Part shown: in pieces, positions 33,893-42,984 of the stretch
How the letters are laid out: each line of letters begins with the position of its first letter
Position numbering within the stretch: the first letter of the stretch is position 1
From: Gammaproteobacteria bacterium
GTDB taxonomy: Bacteria; Pseudomonadota; Gammaproteobacteria; Burkholderiales; Nitrosomonadaceae
NCBI GenBank assembly: GCA_015709615.1
Contig: CP054179.1
Span: forward strand, 1,364,001 to 1,428,000
Direction: 5' to 3'
Length of the DNA: 64,000 nt
Position numbers and translations under genes: made by a program
The notes under the pieces: model-generated
Database searches by the model: none
What the model saw: the letters and a program-made list of their open reading frames with translations, nothing else
What the model was told of the DNA's origin: nothing

Positions 33893-34681
33893 CTATCCTT
33901 TGCGGTTCTCGCGCACCCAATCGCGCCATTGCGCAAATAGTCCGGGATCCAGCGCCGCGATCACGGATCGTGTCCACGGCGACCCCGCCCAGTAATCGTC
34001 GTGCTCGAAACCGCACATATGCCCGCCCGCTTCGGCGAGAATCAAAGAACCCGCGCCGTAATCCCACGGCTTTTGCCCGCCGTGCAAATACAAATCAAAA
34101 TAACCGGCGGCGGTATAGCACCATTCCAGCGCGCACGCGCCAAAATTACGCTGCGAAGCAAACGGCGGATAGGCCGCCACCCGGGCGGCAAATTCCCGGT
34201 CCAGCCGTTTCAAATCGACATTGGCCATCGCGCCGGATAATGCCGGCACATGTTTCTTCAGTGGCAATGCAGCGCCATTCAAAAAAGCGCCGCCGCCTTT
34301 CGTGGCATAAAACATCTCGTCAGTCACCGGGTTATAGATCACACCCAGAACACTTTTTCCCTGTTCCATGAAGGCCACCGAAATGGCAAAGTACGGTAAT
34401 CCGTTAAGAAAATTGGACGTGCCATCGATCGGATCGATACTCCACAATCCGGATTGCCCCTTGATCCACTGCGTCTCTTGCTCCTGCTCGGTCATTTCCT
34501 CACCCATCGCAGCGGCGGGATGAATCGCTTGCAGCTTTTCCAGCAAAGCCTGCTGCGCCGCCACATCGGCTTCGGTAAAGAAACTGCCATCCGATTTAAT
34601 TTGCCGGTCTACTTGCAAATAGCGCGGCATGATAACTTGCTGCGCAACTTCTCTTACTGCTGTGATCACTTTTTCCAGCAC
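33893..34681 (-). CDS. Inositol monophosphatase-family phosphatase
   Basis: This Mg-dependent, Li-sensitive-type sugar or nucleotide phosphatase shows GEEMTEQEQ, SIDPIDGTSNFLNGLPYFA and KPWDYGAGSLILAEAGG, the metal-ligand motifs of the family. From GTG at 34681 it has 262 residues. I chose this start because GGAG lies 5 bases upstream and it directly follows the stop of the thioredoxin-like gene. A GTG at 34699 would overlap that gene and has no ribosome site. Substrate (inositol phosphate, PAP or fructose-1,6-bisphosphate) cannot be fixed from sequence. Confidence 0.88.
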   Translation of the reverse strand: MLEKVITAVREVAQQVIMPRYLQVDRQIKSDGSFFTEADVAAQQALLEKLQAIHPAAAMGEEMTEQEQETQWIKGQSGLWSIDPIDGTSNFLNGLPYFAISVAFMEQGKSVLGVIYNPVTDEMFYATKGGGAFLNGAALPLKKHVPALSGAMANVDLKRLDREFAARVAAYPPFASQRNFGACALEWCYTAAGYFDLYLHGGQKPWDYGAGSLILAEAGGHMCGFEHDDYWAGSPWTRSVIAALDPGLFAQWRDWVRENRKG

Positions 34682-34683
34682 AT

Positions 34684-35241
34684 TTACTCCACACGCCACT
34701 TAATCGAACAACCGATACTTGGAATTTGCTCCGCCGGACCGCGACCGGTTTTAGCCACTTGCAGCATGGCTTCGAACAAATCGCGGCGCACATCGGCCGG
34801 CGCCGCTTCTTTGCGCGATGCATCCAGTCGTCCGCGGTACTGCAATTCCAATTTGCTGTTGAAGCCGAAAAAATCAGGCGTACACACCGCGCCATAGCGT
34901 TTCGCTATTTCCTGCGTTTCATCCCAAACGTACGGGAAAGGGTAATTCAGTTTTTTCGCCACCAGCGCCATATTGTCGAACGAATCTTCCGGGTAATCGG
35001 CCGGATCGTTCGACATGATGGCGATGGCGCTGATGCCATGCGCTTTCAACTCATTCACATCGCGAATGATGCGGTCCTGCACCGCTTTCACGTACGGACA
35101 ATGGTTGCAAATGAACATCACCAGCAAACCATTCTCCCCTTTTGCCGTAGCCAGGTTATAGCGCTTGCCGTCGACACCCAATAAATCAAAATCAACCGCT
35201 TTCCAGCCAAAATCGCAGACCGGTGTTTCCAAACTTGCCAT
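34684..35241 (-). CDS. Thioredoxin-like AhpC/TSA-family protein
   Basis: The 185-residue soluble protein has a thioredoxin fold with FICNHCPYVKAVQDRI, giving a CxxC pair (N-terminal Cys in CNHC) typical of the thioredoxin-like/AhpC-TSA group. It also has the later GAVCTPDFFGFN with the conserved cis-Pro region. There is no signal peptide. GGAG lies 8 bases before the ATG. It probably acts as a thiol peroxidase or disulfide reductase; the substrate is unknown. Confidence 0.85.
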   Translation of the reverse strand: MASLETPVCDFGWKAVDFDLLGVDGKRYNLATAKGENGLLVMFICNHCPYVKAVQDRIIRDVNELKAHGISAIAIMSNDPADYPEDSFDNMALVAKKLNYPFPYVWDETQEIAKRYGAVCTPDFFGFNSKLELQYRGRLDASRKEAAPADVRRDLFEAMLQVAKTGRGPAEQIPSIGCSIKWRVE

Positions 35242-35396
35242 ATCTTTTTCTCCTACAATATATTCTTAAAAATCGATTTTCCGGCTTGCCGCGTTCCGGA
35301 TCGAAACAGCGCTCAGACAATGCCGGATGCATAACGTGCTATATTATCATGAGTCTATTTATCGAAATGGTTACTTACCCCGGCTAAACTCCCATC

Positions 35397-36146
35397 ATGC
35401 ACGCGCGCTTCTATCACCCCGCGGAAATTTCCGCCGGACAGCTCATCGAATTATCCGATGCCAATCAGCATCACGCCGCGCAAGTGTTGCGGCTGAAAAA
35501 AGGCGATGCGGTTACGCTGTTCAATGGCCAGGGTGGTGAATTCACCGCGCACATCGACCAAGTTAGAAAATCCGGCACAACCGTTCTGGTCGGCGCTTAT
35601 CACGACATTGACCGCGAATCGCCGCTGTTCATCGAGCTTGCGCAGGCGATCTGTGTCAACGAAAAAATGGATTGGATCATACAAAAAACGGTAGAGCTGG
35701 GTGTAACGCACATTCAGCCGGTTTCCACCGCACGCAGCATCGTTCATCTATCCGGCGAGCGCGCCAGCAAACGCCAGCAGCACTGGCAAAAAATCATCGT
35801 TTCCGCGTGCGAACAATGCGGCAGAAACCAAGTACCGGTAGTGTCTCCACTTATGACACTGCCACAGTGGCTGAGCCAAAAAAAAGTGGACAAATCGCCT
35901 CACGATCTCTGTCTCATGCTCTCTCCAACAGCCTCGCAAAGTCTGCATGACATCGTAAAACCGGCTGCCAACGCCCATGTAACACTTGTGACCGGCCCCG
36001 AAGGCGGATTTACGGCGGAAGAAGAAGCCGCCATCTTGCACAGCGGCGGTTTTACCCCGATACGGCTAGGAAAACGCATCCTGCGCACCGAAAGCGCCGC
36101 TTTGGCGGCAATCGCCGCGATACAAACTTTATGGGGTGATTTTTAA
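35397..36146 (+). CDS. rsmE: 16S rRNA m3U1498 methyltransferase RsmE
   Basis: RsmE methylates U1498 of 16S rRNA using SAM. The 249-residue SPOUT-type protein has the N-terminal PUA-like part (HHAAQVLRLKKGDAVTLFNG) and the knot region with TLVTGPEGGFTAEEE and IRLGKRILRTESAALAAIA, which are diagnostic. No ribosome site precedes the ATG. Confidence 0.95.
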   Translation: MHARFYHPAEISAGQLIELSDANQHHAAQVLRLKKGDAVTLFNGQGGEFTAHIDQVRKSGTTVLVGAYHDIDRESPLFIELAQAICVNEKMDWIIQKTVELGVTHIQPVSTARSIVHLSGERASKRQQHWQKIIVSACEQCGRNQVPVVSPLMTLPQWLSQKKVDKSPHDLCLMLSPTASQSLHDIVKPAANAHVTLVTGPEGGFTAEEEAAILHSGGFTPIRLGKRILRTESAALAAIAAIQTLWGDF

Positions 36147-36154
36147 TCGATCGT

Positions 36155-37525
36155 ATGAACAAAAATCCGCCATCTTCACACACCATGAACTCACCCGCTG
36201 AATTTGTCGCCTGGTTCCGCTCGGTCGCTCCGTATATCAACGCATTCCGAGGGAAAACCTTCGTCATCGGTTTCAGCGGTGAAATGGTCACGAACGCGGC
36301 CTTTGTCAATTTTATCCACGACGTCAATTTGCTTGCCAGTCTCGGTGTCCGGCTGGTGCTGGTGCACGGCGCGCGTCCGCAAATCCAGTTGCGCTTGGAC
36401 GAATCGCAATTGGAAACGCCAACGGTCATGGGCATGCGCGTCACCGATCCTGCCGCGTTGCAGTGCGTCAAGGAAGCCGTGGGACGCGTACATCACGAAA
36501 TCGCCGCATTGCTGTCGATGGGCTTACCCAATTCGCCGATGGCCAACGCCGCCATCCGCGTCACCAGCGGAAATTTCGTCACTGCTTGTCCGCAGGGCGT
36601 GATTCAAGGCATCGACCTGATGCACACCGGAAAAGTGCGCAAGATCAACGCACCGGCGATTCATTCCCGGCTGGAACAAAGCGATGTAGTGCTGATTTCG
36701 CCGCTCGGTTACTCACCCACGGGTGAAATTTTTAACTTGACGATGGAAAATGTTGCGACCGAAACCGCTATCGCGCTACGCGCCGACAAACTGATTTTTC
36801 TGCTGGATGCCATCGACTGCAAAGCTGCCGAGGAAAACAAAGCCGGAATGCTACCGCGCGAATTGACCGTTGCCGAAAGCAAATTGCTGCTGGAACAGAA
36901 AATTCCCGCCGACACACGCAAAATACCCGAGACAGTTTTACCAGCATTTCAATCGGCCACCAAAGCCTGCGATAGAGGTGTCGCGCGCGCGCATCTGATC
37001 AGCCGTCATAACGATGGCGCCATTTTGCAAGAGCTGTTCACACACCACGGCATCGGTTGCATGATCTCGCAGGAAACCCTGCAAGCCTTGCGCAAAGCGA
37101 GAATCGACGATGTCGGCGGCATTCTGCAATTGATCGAGCCGCTCGAAGCGGAAGGCATCCTGGTTAGACGCGGACGGGAATTGCTGGAAATCGAAATCGA
37201 TCGTTTTACCGTTTTTGAGCACGACGGCATTATCCTCGGTTGCGCCGCGCTATATCCATTCCCCGAGGAACACGCCTGCGAGCTCGCCTGTCTGGCGATC
37301 CATCCGGATTATCGCGACCAGGGGCACGGTGAACGCTTACTCAAACACATCGAAAACAAAACCATCGCGCAGGACATCCACAAACTGTTCGCACTCACCA
37401 CGCATGCCACGCATTGGTTCATCGAACACGGCTTCAGCCAAGCCACCCCGGCCGAATTACCGAAAACCAAACAGAATTTATATAACTACCAGCGCCGCTC
37501 GAAAGTGCTGATCAAGCACTTGTAA
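36155..37525 (+). CDS. argA: Amino-acid N-acetyltransferase (N-acetylglutamate synthase)
   Basis: ArgA makes N-acetylglutamate, the first step of arginine synthesis. The 456-residue product has an N-terminal amino-acid-kinase domain (KTFVIGFSGEMV, LVLVHGARPQI, DVVLISPLGYSPTGE) and a C-terminal GNAT domain (LACLAIHPDYRDQGHGERLLKHIE, the acetyl-CoA site). The ATG at 36155 and one at 36185 (MNSPAEFVAWF) are both possible; neither has a ribosome site. The shorter form matches typical ArgA better. Confidence 0.93.
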   Translation: MNKNPPSSHTMNSPAEFVAWFRSVAPYINAFRGKTFVIGFSGEMVTNAAFVNFIHDVNLLASLGVRLVLVHGARPQIQLRLDESQLETPTVMGMRVTDPAALQCVKEAVGRVHHEIAALLSMGLPNSPMANAAIRVTSGNFVTACPQGVIQGIDLMHTGKVRKINAPAIHSRLEQSDVVLISPLGYSPTGEIFNLTMENVATETAIALRADKLIFLLDAIDCKAAEENKAGMLPRELTVAESKLLLEQKIPADTRKIPETVLPAFQSATKACDRGVARAHLISRHNDGAILQELFTHHGIGCMISQETLQALRKARIDDVGGILQLIEPLEAEGILVRRGRELLEIEIDRFTVFEHDGIILGCAALYPFPEEHACELACLAIHPDYRDQGHGERLLKHIENKTIAQDIHKLFALTTHATHWFIEHGFSQATPAELPKTKQNLYNYQRRSKVLIKHL

Positions 37526-37701
37526 TTTTTCATACAAAATACGCTTCGGCTGTTTACTCAATGAAACGAACGTTTCATAATGCCGGTCTTTCCTCAAAAG
37601 GAAACTCTGGTTATGTCCTTCGGCATGTTCGGAACGCACAGCAACAAGTTTTTTTAGAGAATTTCCAATACTCTTTTACTGACTCGGAGCAAGGATACGA
37701 A

Positions 37702-37974
37702 ATGGCAAGAATGGTGAAATGCATCAAACTGGGCCGCGAAGCAGAAGGCCTGGATTTTCAAACTTACCCCGGCGAACTGGGTAAGCGGATTTTTGAGAAT
37801 GTTTCCAAGGAAGCCTGGAGCCAGTGGATCAAACACCAAACTACGCTGGTCAACGAAAACCGCTTGAATCTATCAGACCCGAAAGCCCGTAAATACCTGG
37901 CGGAACAAATGGAAGCGCATTTTTTTGGGGAAGGCGCGGAACAGGCAGCGGGGTATGTGCCTCCTAAGAATTAA
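37702..37974 (+). CDS. yggX: Probable Fe(II)-trafficking protein YggX
   Basis: YggX is a small cytosolic protein that supports iron-sulfur cluster repair under oxidative stress. From ATG 37702 the product is 90 residues, the family length, beginning MARMVKCIKLGREAEGLDF with the conserved Cys. It continues with YPGELGKRIFENVSKEAW and ENRLNLSDPKARKYL. AAGGA lies 6 bases upstream. A longer in-frame ATG at 37561 would add 47 unrelated residues and was rejected. Confidence 0.95.
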   Translation: MARMVKCIKLGREAEGLDFQTYPGELGKRIFENVSKEAWSQWIKHQTTLVNENRLNLSDPKARKYLAEQMEAHFFGEGAEQAAGYVPPKN

Positions 37975-38057
37975 TCTTAATTTTTGACATATACCTAAAA
38001 CATAACATTGAAATCATAGACGAACTTTTATCGAACAGCGCCGTGTGAAATGGCTGG

Positions 38058-38902
38058 TTATAAAGATTCTATTTCCTTAAGAGTTTTCCCGCTTTTATCT
38101 TTCCATGCGGTGAGTCCATTTGCATGTCCGCCATGAATAACCGCTGTTGCCGAACTCGGGCTTGTAAACTCCGCATCTCTTGTAAATACCAATGTATCGT
38201 TTTTGATCTCTAATACACCCTCATCTTTTAAGCGCTGTCGCATATTCACTGTCCATGGCCACTTTTGAGCTGAAGCCCGATCGTTCAAAATAGCTTGAGA
38301 ACCCTTAAGTACCACAAAACCATTCGGTGCCAAATGACCCTCTGCTCTAACCCCCTTAATCTCGCAGAACAGTTTCTTGTGTTCGGATTCTGTGACGGCT
38401 TCTGCTGCTGTTGGCACGAGGAGCTCGACCCCGAGAACTGGCAATAGTTGGTTAATCTTCTCTAAAAATATTTCCATATCCTCTCGATCAGATTCAGGCA
38501 ATCGAGCTCCGCTACTTTGACCGTTTGTAACCACTGCTCGTCCAGATTTGCGCGCCTGTTCTATTAGCTTTCCTTCAAGAAAGCGGATATGTGCCTTAGT
38601 TAAGTTCTCGTCTTTGCTGATAAAGAAGATGATTTGATTCCAAAAATCTTTTTCCAAGTGAGCTTTGATTCGATCGCGAATGCTCTCAGCTTCACCGATA
38701 TAGATTGCGGGTTTTCCCGACTCAGGATCGGAACCCGTCAAAAAATAGACTCCCGCACCGCTCGATTCTTCACGAGAAAAGACCCCTTCAAACTCACTTC
38801 TGGGACCGGCGACAGCCTTTCCAGTCCAATTCGACAATTCCGCAGTACGAAGCCGTTTAGGATCTCCGTAAACCAGGAATATTTGATTGTTGCGCTAGGC
38901 AC
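38058..38902 (-). pseudogene. GIY-YIG nuclease-family protein with DUF4357, 5' frameshift
   Basis: The open frame from TTG 38837 gives 259 residues: a GIY-YIG domain (GVYFLTGSDPESGKPAIYIGEA, then RIKAHL) and a C-terminal DUF4357-like part (FTSPSSATAVIHGGHANGLTAW). Coding sense continues upstream in the same frame as IFLVYGDPKRLRTAE, then meets a TAG. One extra A in the A3 run (plus-strand T-run 38882-38884) would join it to GTG 38902 and read VPSATIKIFLVYGDP, a plausible natural N-terminus. So the gene has lost one base near codon 7, or the sequence has an error there. Translation from the internal TTG could still give a nearly full protein. Function unknown; a nuclease is expected from the fold. 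Confidence 0.75.
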
Positions 38903-38944
38903 GTGTGAAGAAAGAAAAGACTACTACAGTTTTCTAACCTGAAT

Positions 38945-38983
38945 CCCATGATTGATAATGCAAACCGCGCAATCAATCATGGG
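38945..38983. repeat. 12-bp perfect inverted repeat after fba
   Basis: CCCATGATTGAT (38945-38956) and ATCAATCATGGG (38972-38983) pair perfectly around a 15-base loop. It lies 26 bases after the fba stop. There is no T-run on either side, so it may be an mRNA 3'-end stabiliser or a rho-assisted terminator. Confidence 0.6.
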
Positions 38984-39008
38984 AATATTGAATACTACTG
39001 GACTTTGA

Positions 39009-40073
39009 CTACTTAATAACCGCGTTCAATTCGCCTTTAGCATAGCGGTTCGCCATACTTTCTAGAGAAATCGGTTTGATTTTTCCGGCCTGTCCGGCGC
39101 AGCCGAAGGCTTCGAAGCGTGCTTTACAAATGTCTTTAGCTGCTGCGGTTGCTTCTTTCAGGAATTTGCGTGGATCGAAATTGCTTTTGTCTTTTTCCAG
39201 GCTACGGCGGATCGCGCCGGTCATGGCCAAACGGATATCGGTGTCGATATTGACTTTGCGCACGCCATATTTAATGCCTTGTTGAATTTCTTCGACCGGA
39301 ACACCGTAGGTTTCTTTAATGTCGCCGCCGAATTGGCGAATGATTTCCAGCCATTCTTGCGGTACTGAGCTGGAACCGTGCATCACCAGGTGAGTATTGG
39401 GGATACGCGCGTGAATTTCCTTGATGCGTTGGATCGCCAGAATATCGCCGGTAGGTTTGCGGGTGAATTTGTACGCGCCATGCGAGGTTCCAATCGCAAT
39501 CGCCAAGGCATCCACACCGGTTTTGCGCACAAAGTCGGCAGCTTCTTCCGGATCGGTCAGCAGTTGATCGTGCGATAACACGCCTTCCGCGCCGTGACCG
39601 TCTTCGGCTTCACCCATACCGGATTCCAGAGATCCCAGACAACCCAGTTCGCCTTCTACCGATACGCCAACAGAGTGCGCGATGTTTACGACATCCGATG
39701 TGACTTTGACGTTGTATTCGTAGGTCGATGGTGTTTTAGCATCCGCTTGCAGGGAACCGTCCATCATGACACTCGAGAAACCGCTACGGATCGCGTTCAC
39801 GCAAACCGATGGAGAAGCGCCGTGATCCTGATGCATCACAATCGGTATATGCGGATAAGATTCAACGGCTGCTTCAATCAGGTGACGCAAGAATGCTTCA
39901 CCGGCATATTTGCGCGCACCGGCGGAACCTTGCATGATCACCGGGCTGTTGCATTCATCCGCTGCTTGCATGATTGCTTGGATCTGTTCCAGGTTGTTGA
40001 CGTTGAAAGCCGGTAAACCGTAGCCGTTTTCCGCCGCGTGATCGAGTAGTTGTCTTAATGATACGAGTGCCAT
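39009..40073 (-). CDS. fba: Fructose-bisphosphate aldolase, class II
   Basis: This zinc aldolase interconverts fructose-1,6-bisphosphate and the two triose phosphates, and also serves sedoheptulose-bisphosphate formation in the Calvin cycle. The 354-residue TIM barrel has the zinc/active-site stretch VMHQDHGASPSVC, MMDGSLQADAKTPSTYEYN, GTSHGAYKF and LVMHGSSSVP, and matches the CbbA-like subclass. It is the distal gene of the tkt-gap-pgk-pyk-fba run on the minus strand. Confidence 0.96.
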   Translation of the reverse strand: MALVSLRQLLDHAAENGYGLPAFNVNNLEQIQAIMQAADECNSPVIMQGSAGARKYAGEAFLRHLIEAAVESYPHIPIVMHQDHGASPSVCVNAIRSGFSSVMMDGSLQADAKTPSTYEYNVKVTSDVVNIAHSVGVSVEGELGCLGSLESGMGEAEDGHGAEGVLSHDQLLTDPEEAADFVRKTGVDALAIAIGTSHGAYKFTRKPTGDILAIQRIKEIHARIPNTHLVMHGSSSVPQEWLEIIRQFGGDIKETYGVPVEEIQQGIKYGVRKVNIDTDIRLAMTGAIRRSLEKDKSNFDPRKFLKEATAAAKDICKARFEAFGCAGQAGKIKPISLESMANRYAKGELNAVIK

Positions 40074-40205
40074 TTAGATCTCCTTATATTTACTTAATAA
40101 AATTCTATAGCCGTTAGTATATGCGATTATGTCGCATGAATACCGCATGATTATTTCTTGCGTGATTGCCAGTGCGCTTATCTGAGCAGTGATGCAACCG
40201 ATTGC

Positions 40206-41657
40206 TCAAGTTGCATCAATACCCTGTCTTGTCTTCCACTCACCGACTTTGATAATTTTCATCGTATTGGTGCCGCCGGTTTTACCCACCGGTTCTCCAA
40301 TCGTCATCACCATGATATCGCCATTCCGCACTACACCGCGATTGAGCAATTCTTGCTCCGCCAGGTTCAAGATTTCTTCCGGATCGTTCAATCCCGCGCC
40401 GAATTCGACCGGATAAACGCCGCGGAACAGCGTCACTCGGCGGCGCGTTTCTTCATTCGGACTCAAAGCGAAGATGGGTACTTTGGAGCTCCGGCGCGAC
40501 ATCAACAACGCCGTCACGCCGCTTTGCGTCAATGCGGCAATGGCGCGGATCTGCAAACCGCTGGCGGTATGCATCGTCGCGCGGGCGATCGCTTCTTCGA
40601 TCGTGGCCGGGTTAATATTCTGCATGCGCCGGTCGGTGTTGACCAAATATTCCTTTTCCGCTTCCAGACAAACCCGGGCCATCGCCTCAACCGCCTCCAC
40701 CGGATACTCTCCAGCGGCGGATTCCGCCGACAGCATCACCGCATCGGTGCCGTCCAATACCGCGTTGGCCACATCGGAAACCTCAGCGCGTGTCGGTATA
40801 GGATTGGTAATCATCGACTCCATCATTTGCGTAGCGGTAATGACGGTTTTATTATTTGCCCGCGCCGAACGGATCATCCGTTTTTGCAGCGCCGGAACGG
40901 CGGCATCGCCGACTTCGACTGCCAAGTCACCGCGCGCCACCATGATCGCATCCGATGCTTCGAGGATGTCATCCAACGCCAGAATGGCCTCGGAACGTTC
41001 GATCTTGGCCATGACCATGCCTCTGCCACCCGCCTCATGCAACAATGCGCGCGCCTGGCGGATATCGTCTCCGGAACGGACAAACGATACGGCCAAATAA
41101 TCCGCGCCGAATTCCGCAGCGGTTTTGATGTCTTCCAGATCCTTGCTGGTCAACGCCGGCGCGCCGAGCCCGCCGCCTTTGCGATTGATGCCTTTATTGT
41201 TCGACAGTATGCCACCCTGCTCGACCACACAGAATACTTGATGTCCTTTCACGTGCGAAACACCGAGCACGATGCGACCATCGTCCAGCATCAGCGTGGC
41301 GCCGGTTTCTAGGTCATTCGGCAGTTCTTTATAGTCCAAGCCGACGCGTTCCTGATTACCCAGCTCACAATTGGCATCCAGAATGAACTGATCGCCGACT
41401 TCAAGGCGGATTTTGCCATGCTCGAATTTGCCGACGCGTATCTTCGGCCCTTGTAAATCGGCCAGCACACCGACCGTCAAACCGGCCGCACGGGCCAACG
41501 AACGGGTCATTTCGGCAAATTCGATATGCTGCTCGCGCGTACCGTGGGAAAAATTGATCCGAACGACGTCAACACCGGCCCGGATTAGGCGATCCAGGAT
41601 TTTAGGATTGTTGCAAGCGGGCCCCAGTGTTGCGACGATTTTCGTTCTTCGGATCAT
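40206..41657 (-). CDS. pyk: Pyruvate kinase
   Basis: Pyruvate kinase converts phosphoenolpyruvate and ADP to pyruvate and ATP. The 483-residue product starts RRTKIVATLGPACNNPK and includes RINFSHGTREQH, the substrate-binding MVARGDLAVEVG, and TATQMMESMITNPIPTRAEVSDVANAVLDGTDAVMLS (the signature around about 255-291). It lies 14 bases after pgk, in the same operon. Confidence 0.97.
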   Translation of the reverse strand: MIRRTKIVATLGPACNNPKILDRLIRAGVDVVRINFSHGTREQHIEFAEMTRSLARAAGLTVGVLADLQGPKIRVGKFEHGKIRLEVGDQFILDANCELGNQERVGLDYKELPNDLETGATLMLDDGRIVLGVSHVKGHQVFCVVEQGGILSNNKGINRKGGGLGAPALTSKDLEDIKTAAEFGADYLAVSFVRSGDDIRQARALLHEAGGRGMVMAKIERSEAILALDDILEASDAIMVARGDLAVEVGDAAVPALQKRMIRSARANNKTVITATQMMESMITNPIPTRAEVSDVANAVLDGTDAVMLSAESAAGEYPVEAVEAMARVCLEAEKEYLVNTDRRMQNINPATIEEAIARATMHTASGLQIRAIAALTQSGVTALLMSRRSSKVPIFALSPNEETRRRVTLFRGVYPVEFGAGLNDPEEILNLAEQELLNRGVVRNGDIMVMTIGEPVGKTGGTNTMKIIKVGEWKTRQGIDAT

Positions 41658-41671
41658 AATTTTATTGCAGG

Positions 41672-42850
41672 TTATTTGGCGCGCATTTCCAGTATTTCCA
41701 CAGCTGGTAGTTTTTTACCTTCGAGAAACTCCAGGAACGCACCGCCCGCGGTTGAGATATAAGAAACTTTGTCGTAAATGTCATACTTCTGAATAGCCGC
41801 AATGGTATCACCGCCGCCCGCTAACGTGAATGCTTTCGTTTCCGCGATCGCGCGCGCGATTTTCTCGGTCCCGGCGCCGAATTGATCGAATTCGAACACG
41901 CCCACCGGACCGTTCCAGACTACCGTACCGGCTTTCATGATGATGTCCGTCAATTCTTGCGCGCTCTTAGGGCCGATGTCAAAAATCATATCATCGTCGG
42001 CCACACTGCCGGCATCTTTCAATACCGCCGGTTCGTTCGCATCGAATTTTTTACCCACTACGACATCAACCGCAACCGGGATCGAGGCATTGCGTTTCGC
42101 CATTTTCTCCATCAATGCTTTGGCTGTCGGAACCAAATCATCTTCACACAACGATTTGCCGACATTTTTACCGGTCGCTTTCAGGAATGTGTTGGCGATA
42201 CCGCCACCGACCACCAGTTGATCGACTTTCTCGGACAACGATTCCAGCACCGTCAACTTGGTGGAAACTTTAGAACCGCCGACGATCGCCACCATCGGCC
42301 GCGCCGGACTCAACAGTGCTTTAGTCAGCGCATCCAATTCTTCTGTCAGCAAGATACCGGCGCAAGCCACCGGCGCATATTTGGCGATCCCGTGCGTTGA
42401 AGCTTCCGCGCGATGCGCGGTACCGAATGCGTCCATGACAAAGACATCACACAACTTCGCATATTTCTGCGCGGTTTCCTCTACATTTTTCTTTTCACCC
42501 TTATTAATGCGGCAATTTTCCAATACCACCAGCTCTCCAGCTGCCACATCAAATCCGCCATCAACCCAATCCTTGATCAGACGAACCGGCTTCCCTAGGC
42601 GGCTGGCGATATTATCGGCCACCGGTTTCAGAGAATTTTCTTCCGTCCATACGCCCTCTTCGGGACGGCCCAAGTGAGAAGTCACCATCACTTTGGCGCC
42701 TTGCTTGATACAGTGATTAATGGTTGCCATCGAAGCGGTGATACGGGCATCCGAGGTCACCTTCCCATCTTTCACGGGCACGTTGAGATCGGCGCGTATG
42801 AATACACGTTTACCTTTAAGATCAAGGTCGACAAGTTTAATAACAGACAC
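41672..42850 (-). CDS. pgk: Phosphoglycerate kinase
   Basis: Pgk transfers phosphate between 1,3-bisphosphoglycerate and ADP; in an autotroph it runs backward in the Calvin cycle. The 392-residue protein has KRVFIRADLNVPVKDG, VTSHLGRPEEG, the ADP-site stretch VAIVGGSKVSTKLTVL, and GGGDTIAAIQKY. Length matches the family. A hairpin lies between it and gap, so the two may be uncoupled partly at the RNA level. Confidence 0.97.
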   Translation of the reverse strand: MSVIKLVDLDLKGKRVFIRADLNVPVKDGKVTSDARITASMATINHCIKQGAKVMVTSHLGRPEEGVWTEENSLKPVADNIASRLGKPVRLIKDWVDGGFDVAAGELVVLENCRINKGEKKNVEETAQKYAKLCDVFVMDAFGTAHRAEASTHGIAKYAPVACAGILLTEELDALTKALLSPARPMVAIVGGSKVSTKLTVLESLSEKVDQLVVGGGIANTFLKATGKNVGKSLCEDDLVPTAKALMEKMAKRNASIPVAVDVVVGKKFDANEPAVLKDAGSVADDDMIFDIGPKSAQELTDIIMKAGTVVWNGPVGVFEFDQFGAGTEKIARAIAETKAFTLAGGGDTIAAIQKYDIYDKVSYISTAGGAFLEFLEGKKLPAVEILEMRAK

Positions 42851-42880
42851 GTTAAGCTCCAGAATTGTCTTTAAGAAAGT

Positions 42881-42908
42881 ATAAAGGATAGCAAACGCTA
42901 CCCTTTAT
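42881..42908 (-). terminator. Hairpin between gap and pgk
   Basis: ATAAAGGATAGC and GCTACCCTTTAT pair with one mismatch around AAAC. No long T-run follows, so this may be an intercistronic attenuator or processing site and not a full stop. A second weaker pair (GCAATCA/TGATTGC, 42940-42966) lies nearer the gap stop codon. Confidence 0.5.
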
Positions 42909-42984
42909 GTCTTAATAAATTAACTATTGAAATCAGATAGCAATCAGGATCCTAACGCTTGATTGCCGATCTGAAAACACCCGA

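Noticed and set aside
37561..37701. Upstream extension of yggX
   Set aside because: The added residues do not fit the family, and a good ribosome site lies before the ATG at 37702.
40158..41312. 384-codon plus-strand ORF
   Set aside because: It is entirely antisense to pyk, has a His/Arg-rich composition and no family motif; it is a codon-usage shadow.
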